From Sporisorium sorghi (Eukaryota; Basidiomycota; Ustilaginomycetes; Ustilaginales; Ustilaginaceae): a stretch of 32,223 bases of DNA. Position numbers and translations under genes: made by a program. Below the pieces are notes generated by a model that searched no databases, was not told where the DNA came from, and saw nothing but the letters and a program-made list of their open reading frames with translations. Shown here piece after piece: positions 7,346 through 16,392 of this stretch (position 1 is the stretch's first letter; every line of letters starts with the position of its first letter). The stretch spans positions 1 through 32,223 of the forward strand of contig JALCCG010000245.1 of assembly GCA_023212695.1 (NCBI GenBank). Reading direction: 5' to 3'.

Positions 7346-10217
7346 TCAGCGTGCAGAGGCGGCACTCATCGGGAAGAACTCCAATGTGCCGTTAGACTCT
7401 CTGAGGTATGTGCCACGTGCGATCCAGCGCTGCAGGAAGGCTGGGCGGGCGGTGATCGAGCACTTATGGTACACAGCCACGATTGAGCTAGCCACTAGTG
7501 CGGCATGCTCACTCGAGAAGGTCTGAAGGTTGAGAGTAGGGAAGGTGTCGTTGGCAAGTCCTTCTGAAATCGCGAGCCACTGTTTGCGAGTAAGAAGGTG
7601 GACTGCAAGATTGCGCCAGAGTAGAAGGCATGCTTGAAAGGAGGGTGGCATCTTAAGGTCGGGCCAACCAAGGACGATGTTTCCAAGGTCAATCGGGACA
7701 CTGGTGTTGCTGCCAACAAGTTTCTTGAGTGTAGGCATGATTGCACGCCACACTTGTGTCTGGATAGATGTGCATTCAACAAAGCCATGGGCAGCGGAGT
7801 CGTTTGGGCCAGAGCAGAGCATGCATTTGGCGACTCCAAAAACGTGTTCGGATTCGTAGGTGTCGTTAAAGGGTTCGTTAGTATCATCTTCGAGTGCTTG
7901 AGTGGCCTCGTGATCCATCATATCTTCGCGAGGTGCAATGGCTGCACTTTCCAAAATGCTGTAGTCATTGAGTCGTCATTGCTGGTGAGGCTTTTGAGCT
8001 AGCCAGGGCCGGCGGTGTAGGAAGAGGAAGATGTCGGATTGCGCTTCCGACATCAAGAGGTTGTCTTTGAGGTGGCGGGTCCACAATTGTTGCCAGTGGT
8101 CAGTTGTTGAGGCGAATGACCAGTCAGGGACGATTGGCTCGGTATGCCCAAGAAAGGACCTTGCCACCTTGACAGTGTATTGTGTGGCAGGCCTGTTAGC
8201 AAGAGTGGCCAAGTGCCATGGGAAAGGTAGAGTGATGGTGTCGATGTTGAAGGGCCGATCGTGCAGGCGCGGATTCATAGCGGAGGTGGCACGATCTGGA
8301 TGGAGAGCAAAGTGTCAGCTGATGTCTTTAGGCTTATGGGCAACGGTGGGGTGTAAATCGCGCCAAAGATCAGCCCAAAGAGAAGGGGGAAGGCGACCAG
8401 CAGCAGACCCGAAGTCTTGCGATTCAGCATGTCCACGAGTGTGGACATAATTGTTGCACACACCGGATGCAGATGGCAGAACAAGGGGGTACGATGCCGG
8501 GATGGCACAAGGATGAATGTGTTCCGAGTGTCCAAGGCCACCGGTATTATACCATAGCATATCGCCCCACACTCGTAGTCCAGTGCGTTCCCACATGTTC
8601 GCTGTGGTTTGAGAAATGTCAGGCCACTGGAAGCCATACATATCGTTGTGAAAGGGGAGAGTGAGAAGCTCTCGCACTGTGATTGTATCCCAGTCAGGAG
8701 TGACGGAGAGCTGAAGCTTGCAGAGCATGTACACCGCACGGTGCATAAAGGAAAGCTGTGCGGTCATAACGTTGCACATCCGACACCATGGGAGGCCTCG
8801 ACGCATGACAAAGTGGGGATACTCGGTCCAGAGGAAGGATTGGAGGCCGGTGTGAAATTGACAGCCAAGTGGCGACAGGTTGGTCAGCAGATCGGCCAAC
8901 TGTTGTCCCAGAAGCGCGATAGACATGTTGTGTGTGCTGATGATGCCAAGACCACCGAGGTGGTGGGGGGCCACTACATACTTGTGTCGAAGCCAGTTGC
9001 GGCGACCAAGGAAGAGAAACGGGTTCACAATACTGTTCACCATCTTCTGAAGGTTGCGAGGGAGAGGACAAAGGCGGATGGAGTGCCACAGTTTGGTGAG
9101 CAGGAAGGAGTTGCAGATGTGCGCCTGTGCTAGCAATGTCGTATTGGTCGTGGAGAGGATGTTGATCTTGCTTTAGAGACTGGAGAGGTGGCGCTCAAGG
9201 CAGAGTGTTGGAATGCCACCGTCAAGGTGAATGGGGTAGCCGAGGTGGATGATTTCCACTAGGCTCTTGCCAACCACAGGATAAGGGAAGTCGGATTCGT
9301 CGAGATCGCCAGGGTCACCCGCAATGTGAGAGAAGAGGAAGGCTTGCGATTTTTCCTCATTGACTTTGGCATTGGATGCCATCTCATAGAGGCTGAGTGA
9401 ATCCATGAAGTCGAGGAGATCAGCGCGATTGTTGACGACTAGCAGGATGTCATCTGCAAAGGCTAGTGAGGAGACGAGGAGAGGGTTGGCGGGGTCCCAG
9501 TCTAGGGTAGTGCCGGCATGATGACGATTGTGGGTGTGATCGAGGAACAGCTGGAGGCTGAAGTTGTACAGCAGACATGACATGGGGTCGCCTTGGAGGA
9601 TGCTGCACAGTAGTGGAATTGGATCGGTGAAGCGGCCTTCGACGGACTGACAGACTGAGGAATGGCGATAGATTTCCTTGATGTATGTCAAGAAGCGCGG
9701 TCCAAAACCATACACTTCCAGACAGTCGATCAGCCATTTGTGTCGGATGCGGTCGTAGGCTTTCTGCTGGTCCAAGTTCGGCATTCCAGAAGTCGGCTTG
9801 CGCCGTGTAGCTTGGTGGAGCATGGATGCTCCAGATGTGCAAGTTGCGTATGTTGGTGCCAATTGCTGGCTCGTTGTCGGGAATGTGAATATGACCATAG
9901 ACGAAATAGTCTCCCACCTCCGTGGAGACTATTTGCCAATGGGGGGTGTTTTGAAGTAGGATGCCAGCATCCTTTCCAACAATGGCTTGATGGGCACAGG
10001 GGTGAATCGGGTGGTGAAGTGATGTGAAGGTGTTGAGGCGAGGCAGAGAGGCTGGTGCAGCCAGGCGCATCTCTTGTAAGAGAACGACGCTGGCTTTACC
10101 AAGGTCCGTAGAGGGATCGTGGAGGGCAGCAATCTGTTCCGTCGAGTTGAGGCTGGCGCAATTCCACGTGATGATGGTGATGGTGCTGGCTAGATGGACA
10201 TGTCTAGGCAGTGACAT
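7346..10217 (-). pseudogene. LINE ORF2 (endonuclease-reverse transcriptase), decayed
   Basis: The first ATG is at 10217, overlapping the ORF1 stop by 14 bases. The N-terminal part (to about 9785) matches APE-type endonucleases (ITWNCASLN, VVLLQEMRL, KDAGILL, HIWSIHAPPS, then FWNAE). A deletion with a frame change then joins it directly to RT core sequence (LDQQKAYDRIRHKW, ILQGDPMSCLLYNF, LAFADDILLVV with the catalytic FADD). The missing part covers the rest of the endonuclease and the RT fingers. After the RT core the same frame continues through stops at 9173-9175 (TAA), 8315-8317 (TGA) and 7976-7978 (TGA) to a C-terminal finger CMLC-x8-H-x4-C, as in zf-RVT tails. The two TGA codons fit CGA-to-TGA transitions. 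It cannot make a working enzyme. Confidence 0.88.
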
Positions 10218-11481
10218 AGTCAAGCGCTTTTGAGCCGTGGCTTTCCTCAGCTGTCTGCTGCTCAGTCATGGCCTCATCAGCAAAGGATGGAGCCAAGTCA
10301 GCTGTGCACTGGGAAGCATTGTGGCCCTGCTCATTGCAGCAGAAACAATGGCGACGGGGGCAATTCTCGAACTTGTGAAAACAGGCGGCAGCGCTGCAGC
10401 AGGTAGTGCACCAGGGAAGTCGGCCAAGGAAGGTGAGTTCGCAATCGACACTGCCAATCTTGATGTACCCAGGAATGTTGTGGACTTTGGAGGGGTCGAT
10501 ACCACTGTCAGTGCCAGCGGCAGAGGAGACCAACAACTTGCATGTGGTTGGTGTCTTCAGGTGGCGTGGGGTCGTTGGCGTAAGAGAGTTGGGCCACCCA
10601 AACATCATGGACACGGATGAACGGATGGAGTGAGAGGGCAATGTAGCGAGCTGTCTCGCTGCGGGCATTGGCATTGGGGATGCCCAGAACCTCGATAACC
10701 ATGGCTGTCTTCGGCAAGGCAGGACCAATGAAGAGCCGCTGGAGGGGTGAGCCGTTGAAAACGAGCAGCGCCTCAGCCAGGGTGGTGAGGCTTTCAGGAG
10801 CGACGGTGATTTTGACAAAGCGGCCTCGGCCAACACCACAGGGGAAGTTGATGGTGCAGTCAACACTGGCTGCACTTTTGGCGGTAAGAAAATGTTGGAC
10901 TTGCACACGGAAGGAGCCACGTGCAATGTCCTCTTCACGATTGACGCTGAAGCATCCAGTAAACTGCCAACGGACAGTGCAGGGAGGCAGCTTGGCACGA
11001 TTGCTCCTGGGGAAGGGGAGTTCTTCGTAAGCAACGAGAGGGGGGGAGAGGGTGGTGGGTGGAGTGGGGTGGATGGCAGACCAGAGGTGCTGTCCAGTGT
11101 GGATGGGCACAATGTCGGCCTGACTGGGTTCAGCAGTAGCAGTGGATGCCTCCACAGTCGCCCTCGTGTTGGTCGAAGTGGTGGTTCCATTGTTGGCATT
11201 GTTGCGGACGGCAGGCATTGGGCTGAGCTGGAGGGGGGCTGGGGTAAGTCTTGGGTAGTGGTGGAGAGGGAATGGATGGTGGTGGTGCAGAGCTCTACTG
11301 GGGCAGAGCAACGTCGATTCAAGAGATTGGGCTGCGAAGCAGCCAGCAGTTCGTTTTTCGGAGGGGGTCTAGGCCGAGAAGGGCCTGAAGGCACAGATCC
11401 CTTTTGAGGATGGAAGGTCAACATGGCCTGTGTGTGGTACGCTCGGGCCGCTTGCGAGAGAAAGGTGCTCGTCGTGATCAT
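10204..11481 (-). pseudogene. LINE ORF1 (nucleic-acid-binding protein), frameshifted
   Basis: The conserved central part (WQFTGCFSVNREEDIARG to NHMQVVGLL) lies in one frame, open from 11311 to 10508. The C-terminal part (AAGTDSGIDPSKVHNIPGY to the end) lies in another, so a frameshift sits near 10530. The N-terminal Pro/Ser-rich part may need a second shift near 11300. The C-terminus carries a zinc knuckle CFCC-NEQG-H-NASQ-C (CX2CX4HX4C), preceded by a variant finger with HX4C. This matches gag-like ORF1 of L1/Tad elements, which coats element RNA. The reading frame ends at 10204 and overlaps the ORF2 start. Confidence 0.78.
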
Positions 11482-11757
11482 CGGCTCAAGGGTGGCCAGG
11501 GTGGTCGGATAGGGAGCGAGCGAGAGAGGTGCTGGGCGAAGCAGCGGATTGAATTGGTCGGGTTTTGGCGGCGTTAGAGTGGTTGTGGCTGAGAAAAGGC
11601 AGGATCGGCTGTAGAATGGCGGCCTGAAGGGCTACGGGCATGAGAGTTGGATGTTGGTGTGTGTTGGGCCGTGCTGGATGGTTGGCCTTAGAGGCAGCGA
11701 GGTGCTATATCGAGGAGTTGGGAGGGTTCACTATGCGGTAACTGACGTGAGGCGAAG

Positions 11758-11862
11758 AACCACCATCTTGAAAAAACCCTTTTTGGACCATTACTCCTCC
11801 ATTTCCTGATTGATCTTGTTCAAAATTTGATGAGGGGAATCCCCTCGCTTGTCCGCGTTCGT
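11758..11862. repeat. Diverged direct repeat, right of the LINE
   Basis: This is the partner of 6831-6930 in the same orientation. CCATTTCCTGAT is exact (11800-11811), the ATCTTG block is at 11766-11771, and CCCTCGC is shared downstream. This copy is richer in T and A at the differing sites. It could be a pre-existing repeat or a long, old target-site duplication. Confidence 0.5.
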
Positions 11863-11882
11863 AGGTGTCAAAAGTTCTGCGG

Positions 11883-11911
11883 TCGCGGCAAAAAAATAAA
11901 AAATAAAAAAT
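11883..11911 (-). terminator. Pol III terminator of tRNA-Val
   Basis: Directly after the tRNA 3' end, the minus strand reads AT6AT6A followed by T7. Runs of four or more T residues are the RNA polymerase III stop signal. Confidence 0.8.
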
Positions 11912-12000
11912 GCTCCAGCCAGGAATCGAACCTGGGGCTCGCCCGATATCTTTGAAGAAACCATGTGAAGGGCGTGATTTAACCGTTAATCGACTGGAGC
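11912..12000 (-). tRNA. tRNA-Val(CAC) with 18-nt intron
   Basis: This is a full cloverleaf on the minus strand. The acceptor stem GCTCCAG pairs with CTGGAGC, the D stem GATT with AATC, the anticodon stem CGCCC with GGGCG, and the T stem CCAGG with CCTGG around loop TTCGATT (B-box GGTTCGATTCC). The anticodon loop is TTCACA plus C after removing an 18-nt intron (11946-11963) at the canonical position one base 3' of the anticodon. Anticodon CAC at 11965-11967 decodes GTG valine. The mature length is 71 nt before CCA addition. Without the intron the anticodon stem cannot pair, which supports the call. A T-run terminator follows. Confidence 0.88.
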
Positions 12001-12323
12001 TCGCTTCTTACTTGATGTCTATAAGGGCTCAGCCCGTGTATATATACCGCACTATCATTTGCGATAAGACTACAGTGAAGTTTGCTCTCGCTCTGTTTTC
12101 ATGGCTCTCGTCCGCGTCTGTGGATCTGCACACATTCGGTGATTTTAGATCCGTTGCAGTCAAGGCGAGAGAATCAAGCTCAATAGGCACTTCACTTATC
12201 ATTGCACAGATTTAACTTTGCACTCGCAGTCGATCGAAACTCAAGACATAGTAGCGGGAAAGTGTGTGTGTATATTGTCAAATCAGAGAAGACTCGGATA
12301 CATGCTGTCAGACGTGCACGGGC
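12001..12323. other. Intergenic, tRNA 5' flank and 3' flank of coatomer delta
   Basis: No gene is seen. It contains a TATATATA stretch near 12038-12045, upstream of the minus-strand tRNA. It probably also holds the coatomer delta 3' UTR. Confidence 0.4.
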
Positions 12324-14009
12324 TCAGCTAATGACATAGTTGTCAGCGCTGAGCACCGACTGCTGCGAGAAGGGCGTCGGTGCACTCGTGTCGGTCAGCA
12401 CGACATCCGCCACCGAGACATTGCACAGCGTCTTCTCGCACACAAAGTCGACGACGACAGGGAAGAACACGTCGACATTCTCGGCGCCTTCCGTGACCGA
12501 GAACTCCAAGCTGCCCGATTTGTTGTTGCTGCCGATGCTCTCGAGGCTCCACTCGAGGTTGTTCGTTTCGTCGTTGACGGCCCAGGAGCCATCGGGGCAT
12601 TCGACGGAGGGCACGGCGCCGTCGGGGAGCGGGGTGGCGATGATGACGCTGCGCAGCTCGCCGAGCTGGTCGTGCTCAAGTTCGTACTCGATGCTCACGT
12701 CGCACCCACCCTGGCCGTTGGGCGAGGGCCAGCAGTTGATCGACAGCGGCAACGCGGTCTCGTCTTTGGTGACCATGCGCCAGCGCAGCACGCCCAGCGA
12801 CTGGTTGACGGGGAACGGCTTGCTCGCATCCCTCGGCGCGATGATGCGGTCGGACGTCCAGGCGGCCTTGTCGACTTGCGGGTTGGTCTTGAACTGCAGA
12901 TCGCCTGCAGAGAGCACCAGGTTGTCCGCCTCGGGCGGGGCGAGCTGCACGCGAACTTTGGCGAGAGCGGGATCGGTGATTTTGAGCAAGAGGTCGCCCT
13001 TGATCTCGAGCGATTCGAGGCCGCCATCGCGGTTGCCCGTGATGGAGATGCGCTCCTTGATGACGACGTGCACGGGTTCTTGGTGGACGGGGTCGAGCAG
13101 ATCGAGCGGATCGATGGCCGCCGCGGTCGTTGTTGGTGCAGCGCGAGCCGCGGAAGAAGGAGCAGCAGCGCCGGCAGCAGCGGCAGCAGCAGCAGCAGCG
13201 AGCGAGGCGGAGGCGGCGGAGGCAGCAGCTGTGAGCTCTTCATCCGCAGCGGCGGCGGCAGCAGCCAGATCGCCACCCATGGCGCCGAGGAGGTCGGCGC
13301 CCTTGGATTTCTTGCCGAGCTGCATACCTTTGCCCTTGAAGGGTTTGGCGGCAGGTGTGGAGGTGGACGAGAAGCCAGTCTGGACGGGCGCCTGTGTAGG
13401 TGGTGGCTCGAAGCGCTGCTGCACACCGCTGTACCCACCCGAGGAGCCGAATCCGCCCGAATGGCCGCCGCCCATCTGACCGCGACGGGCGGCATCCCTG
13501 CGCTGCATCTCGAGCTGTTTCGCACGACGCTTGAGCTCCTCCTTGGCCTCCATCTCCTTGTTCCTCTCGATGATCTCTTGGATCTTCTCTTCATGCGACT
13601 CCATCTCCAAGATCGACCTGACCTGGGTCAAGCTGACATTCTCCCTGTATCCGAGCGAGACGATCTCGTCAAAGGCGCCGAGCAGCTCAAAGCTGTAGCG
13701 GAGCACGGAGCTCTCGTCGAGCGATCTGCAAATGTCGGAAGTGACGCGGGCAAAGAGGTGCAGCGTGTCGATATCTTGGAGAATGTTGGAGTTTTTGTTG
13801 GTGATGAGGATCATGTAGAGATCCTCGAGCGGTTGGTAGACGAAACGGACGGCGTCGGTCTCGACCGAGGTGTGTTGGGAACCGGCGGAGATGAGCTTGG
13901 GGAACGAGGCGAGGAGGCCTTCGATGCGCGATCTTGGCATGTCGCGGAACTGACGGCTGATGACAGGCTTGCCGCCTCGTGTCGAGACGGAAGCGGCGAG
14001 GATGACCAT
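12324..14009 (-). CDS. RET2: Coatomer subunit delta (delta-COP)
   Basis: A single uninterrupted frame encodes 561 aa, close to the family's usual 510-550. Residues 1 to about 140 are the longin-like N-terminal domain (MVILAASVSTRGGKPVISRQ, FVYQPLEDLYMILIT, SNILQDIDTLHLFARV, FELLGAFDEIVSLGY). A charged helical linker spans about 138-175, followed by a Gly/Ser stretch, the family signature KGMQLGKKSK (about 227-236), an Ala-rich run (about 248-300) and a mu-homology domain from about 310 to the end (VVIKERISITGNRDGG, LRWRMVTKDE, SVECPDGSWAVND). Delta-COP is part of the COPI coat for Golgi-to-ER retrieval and intra-Golgi transport. The Ala-rich insert is longer than in yeast Ret2. It is transcribed divergently from COX6. 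Confidence 0.97.
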   Translation of the reverse strand: MVILAASVSTRGGKPVISRQFRDMPRSRIEGLLASFPKLISAGSQHTSVETDAVRFVYQPLEDLYMILITNKNSNILQDIDTLHLFARVTSDICRSLDESSVLRYSFELLGAFDEIVSLGYRENVSLTQVRSILEMESHEEKIQEIIERNKEMEAKEELKRRAKQLEMQRRDAARRGQMGGGHSGGFGSSGGYSGVQQRFEPPPTQAPVQTGFSSTSTPAAKPFKGKGMQLGKKSKGADLLGAMGGDLAAAAAAADEELTAAASAASASLAAAAAAAAAGAAAPSSAARAAPTTTAAAIDPLDLLDPVHQEPVHVVIKERISITGNRDGGLESLEIKGDLLLKITDPALAKVRVQLAPPEADNLVLSAGDLQFKTNPQVDKAAWTSDRIIAPRDASKPFPVNQSLGVLRWRMVTKDETALPLSINCWPSPNGQGGCDVSIEYELEHDQLGELRSVIIATPLPDGAVPSVECPDGSWAVNDETNNLEWSLESIGSNNKSGSLEFSVTEGAENVDVFFPVVVDFVCEKTLCNVSVADVVLTDTSAPTPFSQQSVLSADNYVIS

Positions 14010-14789
14010 GTTGAGAGTCTATGCTGGCCAATGTGCGGGCGTGGATGCAGTGCCAAAGGTTGTTGGGTGCCAGACCGCAGCAGCAACGAGTAGCTCAAGC
14101 TCGGTGGTGATGCTTGTTGCGCGCACGTTGGATGTTGGCGGAGTGGTGTTTTGAGTAGAGAATGATCGTGACGAAAGGGTGTTGAGAAGAAAGTGTCGAT
14201 CTCAACTCTGGCCAGCGCGCCGAGTGTGTCTCTCACAGTGTGTCTGGAACTGGGAAACACGCGGGACTGTGAGTGTTGAGGCCGAATCTCAGTCTGCTGC
14301 GAAAGAAGCTGGTTCGAGCGCAATCCGAGCGCAAAGGCTCCACGTCCCTTTCTTGGCTGTCTGGTCGCGTTGCTCTTGCTTGCTCTTGCTTGCTCTCGCT
14401 CTCTCTGCACCTAACAACGTCAAAATTGCTCGAAAATTGATCGACGCCTCAATCCCGTGCGATACAAATGGATTTCAAATCCGAGCAGACGGAGCGACGG
14501 AAGAGGCAGGGAACGCGGAATGAGGACAAGCGATTTTGTTCCGGTCTGCAGTTGCAAAAAAATTTAAAGAGCAAAATGTCCAGGAAAATCGTCTCGTCGT
14601 CGCTTCCGATGATGTTCACACTTGTGAAATTGCCTAAAGGCGGCAGCAGACGGCGATGTTGCGTCGAGATTGAGTTTGAAGGCAGAAAGAGAGAGAGAGT
14701 TCATCGCTCGCTTCTTCTTGAAGACATTTTTCTCGTCACCACCATCAACTACATCCATCCCTCTCGCTTTCCTCATCATCACCTTCGCC
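14010..14789. promoter_or_regulatory. Divergent promoter region, coatomer delta / COX6
   Basis: This is 780 bases between two start codons on opposite strands. Three tandem TTGCTCTTGC-like copies lie near 14370-14395, and a CT-rich stretch precedes the COX6 start. No convincing TATA box or gene was seen. Confidence 0.4.
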
Positions 14790-16053
14790 ATGTCCTTCCT
14801 CACCGGAGCCATCCGCACCGCCGCCGTCAGCACCTCGGCTCGTGCCGCCCTGCTCGGCCGTGTCGCCCCTGTTGCCGTCGCTCAGCAGGGTAAGTTTTGA
14901 AGCCTTTTCGCTTCGTCTTCCGATCAGGGGTTTTGCATCGCTTCGTTCCGATACAGGTAGAACGCCGGCTTGAAAGGTCGGGTCTACGTTCCGATCAATA
15001 CAGTCAGCGGTCGGAAGTATCACAGTCAGCAGCAGCAGCAGCAGCAGCAGCAGTGATAGCAACCGCAGCGCATCCTTCCGACACCTCCAGAGACATTGCT
15101 CAGCTTCATCTGACGCAAGCTCATCGCAGCGCTTACATCATAGAAGCATCTTGACAACGACAATCTCAATACCGATCGATCTCGCCAGAAGGCCAAACCA
15201 GGGTCGACAGCGAGGAGCATCCATCAGTCAGATGATCGTCGCGCTTGGAGAGAACATGCTAGAATTCACCGACGGTGCATCCCTTGGACATGCGATAAAT
15301 TGGTCATGCGTTGCGTCCCCGACTCTCCTTGACGCAGCACCAGATCAGCAGTACGTCTGGCGACAACGACCAGCCTGGCTGTGATCAACTTGCACAACAA
15401 CAGATCGTCGACACAGTGGAAACGCGCCGTGTTTGCTAGCGCCTTCGAGCAGCCAATTTGGGCCTGAACGACACGTTGCTGGCGACGATCAGATCGGCTC
15501 ATCCTCTCTTCCGACTAGGCCTCCACCGTCCAAAAGCATGACGTCTACTGCTGCTGTTGTTGTTGCTGTTGTCCTGTCGATGACCGCTCTCACTCTGCTC
15601 GACAATATCCTGTTCTCGGACGCACGACCGCATACCTGATCGCACGGACATCGCGACCCCCCTTCACCGCATGAACCCCTTACTGACCTCTCTGCCCCCA
15701 CCCACTACGTTTCCCCCACAGTCCGAGGCTACGCCGCACACCAGGAGGAAGAATCGTTCGATGCCTTCAACACGCGCTACGTCGGCTTCTTCGACGCGGT
15801 CGAGGACCTGTTCGAGCTGCAGCGCGGGCTGAACAACTGCTTTGCGTACGACCTTGTCCCTTCCCCGGAGGTGATCGAGTCGGCGCTGCGTGCCAGTCGC
15901 CGCGTCAACGACTACTCGACCGCCGTCCGCATTTTCGAAGGTATCAAGCAGAAGGTCGAAAACGAGAACCAGTACAAGCAGTACCTCGACGCCCTCAAGG
16001 GCGTCAGGGACGAGCTGGGAATCCAGCTCAAGGAGGAGCTCTACTCTGCGTAA
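14790..16053 (+). CDS. COX6: Cytochrome c oxidase subunit 6 (mammalian Va type), mitochondrial precursor
   Basis: Exon 1 (14790-14889) encodes a basic, Ala/Ser/Arg-rich mitochondrial presequence starting MSFLTGAIRTAAVSTSARAA. Exon 2 (15722-16053) encodes the mature protein. The join (phase 1, G+TC = Val) gives VRGYAAHQEEE and 143 aa in total, within the family range. Hallmarks in exon 2 are FNTRYVGFFDAVEDLFELQR, GLNNCFAYDLVPSPEVIE, RRVNDYSTAVRIFEGIK and VRDELGIQLKEELY, which are diagnostic of COX6/COX5A. This subunit sits on the matrix side of complex IV. The intron is 832 nt (14890-15721, GTAAGT donor, ACTGAC branch-like site, CACAG acceptor), far longer than the other introns here, and separates targeting sequence from mature enzyme. 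Confidence in identity is very high, and in the exon join high. Confidence 0.95.
15027..15053 (+). repeat. (CAG)9 microsatellite in the COX6 intron
   Basis: Nine uninterrupted CAG triplets lie within the 832-nt intron and are likely length-variable. They are non-coding in the spliced model. Confidence 0.9.
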
Positions 16054-16392
16054 GACTGCAAAGCGCGTTTCGTGCAGAGCGAATGTTGGATTAAAAATAT
16101 TGCATATGCGGTAATGCACTTTTCAGATGTGTTGTTGTGTGTGTGATGTCAAAGGCGTTGAGTCGAGCAGACAGGGAGTTTCACAGCGTTGATGGGGAAC
16201 ACTCGTGCACAGGTCAGGGGATGAGCAGTAGAAAAGCAAAGCTGGCAGATCGATGCCGCCAAGGAAGGTCCCCGCCGCAGGGGAGACCACAAAGATGAGA
16301 TTGCAGTGAAGCGCTGCTAAGTGCGCGTTAGAGAGAAGTGCCTCAAAGCTTCGTTGGTTGTGTAGCTCAAACGTGGTGAGCAAGTGAGCGTT
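16054..16392. other. Convergent 3' region, COX6 / RBM26-like
   Basis: This is 339 bases between two convergent stop codons. It holds the 3' UTRs and a TGTTGTTGTGTGTGTGATG stretch near 16130-16148. No gene is seen. Confidence 0.45.

Larger units (their letters stand above)
6961..11757 (-). mobile_element. Degenerate LINE (L1/Tad-like non-LTR retrotransposon)
   Basis: The element runs right to left and is about 4.8 kb. Its parts in order are a 5' region (from about 11757, boundary uncertain), ORF1 with zinc knuckles, ORF2 with an APE-type endonuclease start, reverse transcriptase and a C-terminal CCHC finger, a 3' UTR, a hairpin, and a poly(A) tail seen as T-runs at 6961-6995. It lacks LTRs. 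No RNase H motif was recognised. It is inactive: ORF1 has at least one frameshift, ORF2 lacks the region between the first half of the endonuclease and the RT catalytic core, and three in-frame stops follow. The 5' end was not located by a clean target-site duplication. Confidence 0.88.

Noticed and set aside
8609..9133. Plus-strand open frame of 174 aa inside the LINE
   Set aside because: It lies opposite LINE ORF2 and has no family resemblance. It is explained by the element.
12264..14093. 609-aa plus-strand open frame opposite coatomer delta
   Set aside because: It is a shadow of a GC-rich coding gene. The minus strand matches delta-COP along its whole length.
15010..15640. snoRNA or small gene inside the COX6 intron
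   Set aside because: Isolated ATGATC, ATGACC and CTGA matches are not paired as box C/D with flanking stems, and open frames there lack family resemblance.
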